Source: CALMRE01 sp964412895
GTDB lineage: Bacteria > UBP6 > UBA1177 > JAKLFG01
Assembly (NCBI GenBank): GCA_964412895.1
Contig: CAYPQK010000010.1
Location: 1 to 47,613, forward strand
Direction of reading: 5' to 3'
DNA length: 47,613 bases
Positions 42,131 to 47,613 of the stretch are shown here, in pieces (position 1 is the stretch's first letter; each line of letters starts with the position of its first letter). The notes under the pieces were generated by a model. That model did not search any database, was not told the DNA's origin, and saw nothing but the letters and a program-made list of their open reading frames with translations. Both the position numbers and the translations under genes were made by a program.

Positions 42131-45100
42131 CAATCCCCCCTGTCGGCGTAGCGGATCGCCCTGTTGCGACCCTTCCGTTTGGCGGCGTAGAGCGCCGTAT
42201 CGGCTTTTTCTATGAAATCCTCCTCGTTCTTCACCTCGTCCTCATGGAACGAGGCGATCCCCGCCGACAGCGTCAGCTGGATGCCCGAGAAGTTCATCTT
42301 CTGGCATTTCTCGCGTATCTTCTCGGCGGTGTTGAACGCGCCCGCGGCGTTGGTGCCCGACAGAAGCAGCGCGAACTCTTCGCCGCCGAGCCGTCCCGCG
42401 TAGTCGCTGTTGCGGATGTTCCCCTTGAGCAGGCGGCCGATCTGCCGCAGGACGGTGTCGCCCATGAGATGCCCGTAGGTATCGTTGATGTTCTTGAACA
42501 GATCGATGTCGACGATCACCAGCGACAGCGTGAAGCCGTAGCGGCGCGCCTTGTCGGTCTCCTTTTTGAGCACGCTCAGGAAATGGCGGCGCGTCGCGAC
42601 CTTGGTGAGCGTGTCGGTCGTCGCGATCTCGACCAGTTTCACATTGTCGAAGATGACGCCGATGTTGTCGGCCAGTATCTCGAGGAACTGTATCTCCTCC
42701 TCGATGAAGGTCCCCTTCGAAAGATTGCGCTCGAGGTAGATGTAGGCCCGTATCTCACCCTGCAGCACCACCGGTATCGCCGCGACCGCGCTGTTGTCCG
42801 ATTCGAGCCCGGTCGACGAGGTGTCGCCGTCGGCCAGTCCCACCGGAGCGCTGGTGAGGAACTCTATCTTGGCGGTCTTGAGCATCCGCTGGACCAGATC
42901 GCCCTTGAACCGGATCTCGTTGAACTTGTAGGTCTGCTGGGCGGCGTCCTTGATGAGGTAGTCCATCTGCTGGCCGTCGTCGTACCGGAACACCACCGCC
43001 ACCAGATCGGCCGCGAGGATGTCGAGTATCTTCTTGACCACGATGTCCATGATCTTGCCCACTTCGGTCTTCCCCGATATCGCCTTGACGATGTCGATGA
43101 TGTAGGCGTAGTTGCGGTTGCGGGTCCGCAGGAAATCTATCTGACGGCGCGTCTCGTCGAAGTAGAGCTTCAGGCGTGACACGGTATGATCGCCGTCGCT
43201 GTCGCCTCCCGCCTTCTCGACCGTCTCGCGGATCTCGCCGAGTATCTGGTCGGTCTCCCCCTGATCGACGAAGTAGGAAAGTTCGCTGAACAGCGCGACG
43301 AAATGGCGCGCGTGGAGCGCGGAGGCCTCGCGGCGGCCGTCGTCGATACAGCGGCGCAGGAGTTCCTGCATGAGCTTCTTTTCGCCGAGTATCCGCGCCA
43401 CTTCATAGCGGTGGATGAGCCGGAAGAGCGGAATGACCGACGAGACCTTCTCCTGTTCCACCGTCTCGATGAGCCGGATGAAGTCGCGTTCGTAGCCCTT
43501 CTTGGCGGCGTAGAGCGCCCGCGCCGTGAGGTAGATGAGCCGGTAGCTCGGGAGCAGTTCGGTGTCGCGGTGGAAAAGCCGCTCTATCTGCTCCGAAAGT
43601 TCCAGCACATATTCGCGGTCGCCTTCGAACGACGCCTCAAGGAACAACAGCGCGCAGTATCCGCGGACGCGGCGGTGATCGTCGATGGTCTTTTTGTCGA
43701 GGAACCGCCGTAGCTTGCCGCCCGCCACCCGCGCGTAACCGGTTTCCCCTTTGAGCACATAGAGGAACACCTGCGCCGAGAAGATGCCGCAGAGGTCGGC
43801 GTCGCGCCGCTCGTGATAGGAAAGCTCCTCGGCGTTGAACAGGTAATTCTCGGCCAGCGAGAAATCGCCCGTCTGCACGGCGTATTCGCCGCGGGCGAAG
43901 TAGGCGAGTTTCAGTATCGTCGTACCGCATCCCTTGCGGGCGAACTCCATGGCGCGGTCGAGGAAGAAGGGCGCCTCCTGCCACCGTTCGAGCAGCTGGG
44001 CGCACGAGGCGAGGTTGAGGTAGGCCCGCGCGATGCGGAAGTTGTCGTAGGACTCTATCGCGAGTTTGAGCGACTGCTGGAGGACGCGGAATCCCTTCTC
44101 GATCCGGTTGAACCGCTGGAGGAACCGGAACGAAGCGGTCAGCGCGTCGATGAGGTACGACTTGGTCCGGAGATTCTTGGCGCTCTCGATCAGATCGTTG
44201 CGGACCGGCAGGAGCGATTCGTAGTCGCCGCCGCGCTGGTACATGACATGGTCGAATTCGAGTTCGCGCAGAAGATAGTGCCGCTGTGGCGTAAAGAGGG
44301 CGCCGTGCCCTTCGGCGATGAGCTTCTTCGCCTTCTGGATGTGGGTGTGGGAGCGGGAGTAATTTTCTTCGGCGCGGTTGGCGATGTAGGCGCGCAAAAA
44401 AGCGATGAAGGCGGCGCGGTCGGGGGTGTCGGCCTTGAATTTGCCGATGTGCTGGAGCGCCTTGGGGGCGTCGCCGTCGCTCACCAGCGCCCGGACCAGC
44501 AGGTCGAGGATGAGGTCGTTCTTCCAGGTGGCGTAGGCCTCCTCCAACAGCGGTATCGCCCGGCCGTAGATGCCGAGCCGGTAGAAGATGCGGCCGGCGA
44601 AGAGGCTGACCGCCGTCTTTTTCTTCATCTCAAGGATATAGGGATTGTCGCGGACGATGGAGAGCGCCTCGTCGAGGAAACTGCCGGTCAGTTCGGTGTT
44701 GAGGTGGAAAAAGGCGCGGCTCGCCGACCGCAGGTAGCAGGTAAGCGCCGTTTCGGGCCGTCCGCCGCGCAGGAAATGGTAGGCGGCGAAGGCGTAGGTG
44801 TTGGTCTCCTCGAGCGGATTGCTGGTCATCAGATATTCGGCGTGGTTGAGATGGTGACGCCGCCGTTCGTCGGCCGGCATCGCCTGATAGACCATCGTCT
44901 GCAGCCGCGCATTGACCAGCCGCATCTTGCCGTTCTTGTATTCTTCGAGCAGATAGTTGAGTTTCAGCAGGTCGAGATTGTAGGCGAACTCGTCGTCGGT
45001 GGCGCGGTCGCCGACCACCGTGCGCATAGCCAGCCGGGTGGTGAACTTGCGGTAGATCGAGGCGATATTGAGTATCAGCCGCTGTTTCTCGGACAGCGAC

Positions 45101-46800
45101 GATATCTTGCGCCGGAACAGGAAATCGAGGTTCTCCTTCTCGAGTATGTCGCTGCGGAACACCACCCGTTCGCCCGACTGGGCGATGAACCCCTCTTCGC
45201 GCAGCATGTGGAGCAGCGACAGCACCGTCTTGACCACCCCGCCGCTCATCCGGTAGAGCCACAGGAACAGCTCTTCGTCGATATGTTTGCGCGGCGTCTG
45301 GAGGCACGACTCGACGAAGTCGCGCGTCTCGGCGGGTGAAAAGCTCGACAGCGTCACGCGGGCGTGGGCCGGGAATTCGATGGGAGCGACGGCGTTCTCG
45401 GTGGTGACCGTCATCACCGTGAAGACCTTGCGGTAGTTCTCGGCGCGGGCGTAGAGTTCCTGCACGATGGCGAGCGACCGCTTGTCGACCTCGTTGAAGT
45501 TGTCGAGCAGGAACAGCAGGGGCCGCCGCTTGGCCGCCATTTCGATGATGTCGCCGACTATAGAGACGACGCGGTGCAGGTCCTCTTCGAGCGGCCCTTC
45601 CTCGTCGCCGGCGGGAGCGGTGAGCCGCTTGAATTCGGGATAACTGTAGAATTCGGGGAAGTAGGTAAGTATCAGGCCGCCCCATTTCACCGCTATCTGG
45701 TAGCGGATCTCGCGGTCGGCGATGTCCCAGATGCCGCGCAGAAGATCGGCGACCAGATTCTGCGTCTCGGCGGCCGACACCGCGATGGCGCCGATATCGC
45801 GGAAGGCCATGCGGTTGCGCACCTCGTCGAGGAAACGGCTCTTGCCGACGCCCCGTTCCCCTTCGACGATGACCGTCACATCCAGTCCGGTCCCGAGGAA
45901 GCTGTCGATGGCGCCCATCACGCGCGACACCTCGGCGCGGCGGGCGATGAACTCCGGTTCGTGGATGCGGACGCGGCGGAGCCGTTCGGTCTTTTTGCCG
46001 GCGCCGTCGATCTTGAGGCGGCTTTCGAGATCCTCCAGTTCGTTGAGGAGCGTGAGGGCGTCGGGGGTCCGTTCCTCCGGCTCGGGACGGAGCAATTTTT
46101 TGAGTATGCGCATCATGTCGCGGTCGAACGCATCGGGGAACGGTATCGTGTCGACGGCGAGTCCCGCCGGGGCGAGCGTGCCGGGCGGTGAGGGGAAGGG
46201 ATATTCGCCGGTGAGCGTCTCGTAGAAGATGAGCCCGAGGCTGTAGAGGTCGCTCCGCTGGTCGATGACGCTGCTCTGGAAGACCTCGGGGGCCATGTAG
46301 CGGGCGGTGCCGCTCTTCTCGGTGAGGTGCATCATCCGGAGCGAGGCGAGCCCGAAATCGAGTATCTTTACCGTGTCCTGCGCCGTGACGACGATGTTGG
46401 AGGGCTTGAGGTCGCGGTGGACGACATTGTAGTTGTGGAGGTCCAGCAGGCCGCGCGTCAGCAGGACGAAGAGCCGTATCACATCGGGGAGCTTCGAGCC
46501 TTTCAGCGCCGCGAGGGTGCGTCCCTCGACGAACTCCATCGTGAAAAAAGCCTCTTTCTTGTCCTCGTAGAAGTCGTACATCTTGACGACATATTCACTG
46601 CGGATCGAGCGGACGATGTTGAACTCACCGCGGAACCGCTTGATCTCGGCCCGCTTGAGGAGTCCTTTGTTCTTGATCATCTTGAGGGCGATGGTCTCGT
46701 TGCGTTCGCGATCTTCGGCAAGCCACACCTCGCCCATACCGCCCGCGCCGAGTTGACGCACCAGAACGAATCGCTCCTGCAGGAGCCGCTCTTCGGTCAT
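42130..46800 (-). CDS. Ser/Thr protein kinase - AAA-type ATPase - helical repeat - GAF - GGDEF protein
   Basis: This 1556-residue cytoplasmic protein begins with a Hanks-type kinase domain: LGAGGMGEVWLAED, Lys40, the catalytic loop HRDLKPSN with Asp130, and DFG at 148. A STAND-like ATPase region follows with Walker A GERGVGKS (314-321) and Walker B-like LLFLLDNFNEVD. A long TPR-like helical region comes next (about 620-1190), then a GAF domain (about 1220-1375) and a C-terminal GGDEF domain with GGEEF at 1472-1476. An RNSD inhibitory-site motif sits five residues before it. It should combine protein phosphorylation with cyclic-di-GMP synthesis. All key residues of both catalytic domains are present. 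Confidence 0.93.
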   Translation of the reverse strand: MTEERLLQERFVLVRQLGAGGMGEVWLAEDRERNETIALKMIKNKGLLKRAEIKRFRGEFNIVRSIRSEYVVKMYDFYEDKKEAFFTMEFVEGRTLAALKGSKLPDVIRLFVLLTRGLLDLHNYNVVHRDLKPSNIVVTAQDTVKILDFGLASLRMMHLTEKSGTARYMAPEVFQSSVIDQRSDLYSLGLIFYETLTGEYPFPSPPGTLAPAGLAVDTIPFPDAFDRDMMRILKKLLRPEPEERTPDALTLLNELEDLESRLKIDGAGKKTERLRRVRIHEPEFIARRAEVSRVMGAIDSFLGTGLDVTVIVEGERGVGKSRFLDEVRNRMAFRDIGAIAVSAAETQNLVADLLRGIWDIADREIRYQIAVKWGGLILTYFPEFYSYPEFKRLTAPAGDEEGPLEEDLHRVVSIVGDIIEMAAKRRPLLFLLDNFNEVDKRSLAIVQELYARAENYRKVFTVMTVTTENAVAPIEFPAHARVTLSSFSPAETRDFVESCLQTPRKHIDEELFLWLYRMSGGVVKTVLSLLHMLREEGFIAQSGERVVFRSDILEKENLDFLFRRKISSLSEKQRLILNIASIYRKFTTRLAMRTVVGDRATDDEFAYNLDLLKLNYLLEEYKNGKMRLVNARLQTMVYQAMPADERRRHHLNHAEYLMTSNPLEETNTYAFAAYHFLRGGRPETALTCYLRSASRAFFHLNTELTGSFLDEALSIVRDNPYILEMKKKTAVSLFAGRIFYRLGIYGRAIPLLEEAYATWKNDLILDLLVRALVSDGDAPKALQHIGKFKADTPDRAAFIAFLRAYIANRAEENYSRSHTHIQKAKKLIAEGHGALFTPQRHYLLRELEFDHVMYQRGGDYESLLPVRNDLIESAKNLRTKSYLIDALTASFRFLQRFNRIEKGFRVLQQSLKLAIESYDNFRIARAYLNLASCAQLLERWQEAPFFLDRAMEFARKGCGTTILKLAYFARGEYAVQTGDFSLAENYLFNAEELSYHERRDADLCGIFSAQVFLYVLKGETGYARVAGGKLRRFLDKKTIDDHRRVRGYCALLFLEASFEGDREYVLELSEQIERLFHRDTELLPSYRLIYLTARALYAAKKGYERDFIRLIETVEQEKVSSVIPLFRLIHRYEVARILGEKKLMQELLRRCIDDGRREASALHARHFVALFSELSYFVDQGETDQILGEIRETVEKAGGDSDGDHTVSRLKLYFDETRRQIDFLRTRNRNYAYIIDIVKAISGKTEVGKIMDIVVKKILDILAADLVAVVFRYDDGQQMDYLIKDAAQQTYKFNEIRFKGDLVQRMLKTAKIEFLTSAPVGLADGDTSSTGLESDNSAVAAIPVVLQGEIRAYIYLERNLSKGTFIEEEIQFLEILADNIGVIFDNVKLVEIATTDTLTKVATRRHFLSVLKKETDKARRYGFTLSLVIVDIDLFKNINDTYGHLMGDTVLRQIGRLLKGNIRNSDYAGRLGGEEFALLLSGTNAAGAFNTAEKIREKCQKMNFSGIQLTLSAGIASFHEDEVKNEEDFIEKADTALYAAKRKGRNRAIRYADRGD

Positions 46801-46833
46801 CGCCGAATACCGCCATAAAAAAACGACCGGCTG

Positions 46834-46862
46834 ATGATACCGGGGCGGGGCGAAAAACTCAA
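46834..46862 (-). promoter_or_regulatory. Predicted promoter of the kinase-GGDEF operon
   Basis: On the minus strand, TTGAGT (46862-46857) and TATCAT (46839-46834) are exactly 17 bases apart, 34 bases before the start codon. The spacer is very C-rich. The ribosome-binding site of the kinase gene (GGCGG) is weak, so expression may be low. Confidence 0.5.
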
Positions 46863-47093
46863 GAAAAAAGGGGGGCTAAAAAGAGACAGTCACTCTTTGA
46901 ACGAAGGCTGATTTAGTAAATTCTGTTTGGGCGTCATTTTTTGCTCAAGTTTACATAAAGCATCTTTTATCGGAAGTTTTTGACAAGGTATTTCCGCTGT
47001 GCCACCATGACCTCGGCAAAGAGCGACGGAACGACGACACATAGGACCGGGAGGCATGGTCGTACGGAACCACGAAAACAAAAGACTTTCCGA

Positions 47094-47456
47094 TTACCGC
47101 GACCGAATCGCGGCGCTCCTCGCCGGTCTTTTCATCGGCTTCTTTTCCGGTTTCTTCACCGGTTTCCGGGCAGCGGCTTTCTTCTTCGGGCCCTCCCCGA
47201 CAACACCGTACACATGACGGACACAGACACCGCACACCACCGCGAGCTCCTTGGCATTGTGCCCGTCGTAGTTCTCCCGGATGTACTTGTCGGCGACCTT
47301 TTTCAAGGCTTTTTGCGGAACATGGATACTAACCCCCTGCAGATGGAGGATCAATTTGGTGGCCACATCGAGCCCGCATTTCTTCGCGACAAGCGCCAAG
47401 TCCTTGTTGGGCATCTCGTCCATCGAGAGCCGGATCCTTTTACTCAGAAGATGCAT
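47094..47456 (-). CDS. Mor-like helix-turn-helix DNA-binding protein with basic tail
   Basis: From ATG 47456 the product is 120 residues. Residues about 20-85 (LVAKKCGLDVATKLILHLQG, VSIHVPQ, and the helix-turn-helix NAKELAVVCGVCVRHVYGVV) resemble the Mor transcription activator family known from phage Mu and relatives. The C-terminal 34 residues are rich in Lys, Arg, Pro and Ala (PVKKPEKKPMKRPARS). GGAGGG just before ATG 47456 supports this start; ATG 47468 and GTG 47504 are in frame. No other phage gene is visible. The family call is by pattern and moderate. Confidence 0.6.
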   Translation of the reverse strand: MHLLSKRIRLSMDEMPNKDLALVAKKCGLDVATKLILHLQGVSIHVPQKALKKVADKYIRENYDGHNAKELAVVCGVCVRHVYGVVGEGPKKKAAARKPVKKPEKKPMKRPARSAAIRSR

Positions 47457-47567
47457 GCATCCCTCCATACTCGTCGAACGGTCGAATAAACCTTCCTTCC
47501 CCACCCCCTAAAGATACGGCGAAGACGAAAAAGGATTCAGAAAAATGAAGGGAAAAGAGTGATCCTC

Positions 47568-47597
47568 CCCAACAAAAGTTAACAAACTTGCGTTGGG
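47568..47597. promoter_or_regulatory. 30-bp interrupted palindrome upstream of the Mor-like gene
   Basis: CCCAAC (47568-47573) pairs with GTTGGG (47592-47597), and AAGTT (47576-47580) pairs with AACTT (47585-47589). A two-base mismatch on each side separates the pairs and the loop is AACA. It lies about 110 bases upstream of the Mor-like start at the window edge. It could be an operator, or a terminator or attenuator of a gene beyond the window. Confidence 0.45.
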
Positions 47598-47613
47598 AAA
47601 ACATGTATGCAAA

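Noticed and set aside
43813..45339. 508-codon plus-strand frame opposite the kinase-GGDEF gene
   Set aside because: Composition (Val, Gly, Glu, Arg-rich) is typical of a shadow frame. The minus-strand protein has intact motifs throughout.
46863..47093. Small genes or an RNA in the gap between the kinase promoter and the Mor-like gene
   Set aside because: Short frames (for example 46890-47081, minus) lack ribosome-binding sites and family patterns. No convincing hairpin or terminator was seen; the left part is simply AT-rich.

Overview
The window is one stretch of a diderm (Gram-negative type) bacterial chromosome with fairly high GC. The diderm assignment rests on a complete tolQRAB-pal envelope locus and several lipoprotein or periplasmic signal sequences. 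The phylum cannot be fixed from the sequence alone. A Wsp-like chemosensory cluster, a thrombospondin type 3 lipoprotein and a giant Ser/Thr kinase would suit a deltaproteobacterial or Myxococcota-like lineage, or an uncultured candidate phylum. That is a low-confidence inference.

Region 1 (1-14638, + strand) is the 3' end of tuf followed by a continuous S10-spc-alpha ribosomal superoperon: rpsJ rplC rplD rplW rplB rpsS rplV rpsC rplP rpmC rpsQ rplN rplX rplE rpsN rpsH rplF rplR rpsE rplO secY adk infA rpmJ rpsM rpsK rpsD rpoA rplQ. It ends in a strong intrinsic terminator. rpmD (L30) is missing between rpsE and rplO, and map is missing between adk and infA. L5 has a repetitive Lys/Ala/Pro-rich N-terminal extension and L17 a similar C-terminal tail. 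S14, S4, L24, L36 and Adk all keep zinc-type Cys clusters. Many starts are GTG or TTG.

Region 2 (14649-28804, + strand) holds a small CvpA-like membrane protein and then a tightly packed chemosensory operon: cheW, cheR-TPR, cheW, two tandem MCPs, cheA-REC, cheB and two sensor kinases with N-terminal receiver domains. Content and order match the Wsp alternative-cellular-function type. No flagellar gene, stand-alone cheY, cheD or WspR-type REC-GGDEF is present. The two kinases sit where the output regulator would be. The MCP genes share a 704-bp block that is identical base for base.

Region 3 (28869-30981, + strand) has a branched-chain aminotransferase and a thrombospondin type 3 repeat lipoprotein, each behind a TTGACA promoter. 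The lipoprotein gene overlaps the next leftward gene tail to tail.

Region 4 (38375 down to 30943, - strand) is htpG, tolQ, tolR, tolA, tolB, pal and an exported Memo-AMMECR1 fusion, possibly read together.

Region 5 (38443-40168) is accessory DNA. Copies of a hairpin repeat with AACTCAC...GTGAGTT ends closely flank a small DUF559 (Vsr-like) nuclease gene. Beside it lies an AT-richer orphan secreted protein. Another repeat copy supplies the last codons and stop of a metallo-beta-lactamase fold gene. This repeat-nuclease module is the best candidate here for a poorly described system.

Region 6 (47456 down to 40113, - strand) is a Mor-like helix-turn-helix protein, then a translationally coupled trio: a 1556-residue kinase-ATPase-helical repeat-GAF-GGDEF protein, a 402-residue protein of unknown function and a PhnP-like hydrolase. 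No tRNA, rRNA, CRISPR array or insertion sequence was seen. No gene-free gap exceeds about 300 bases; the largest is 46801-47093.
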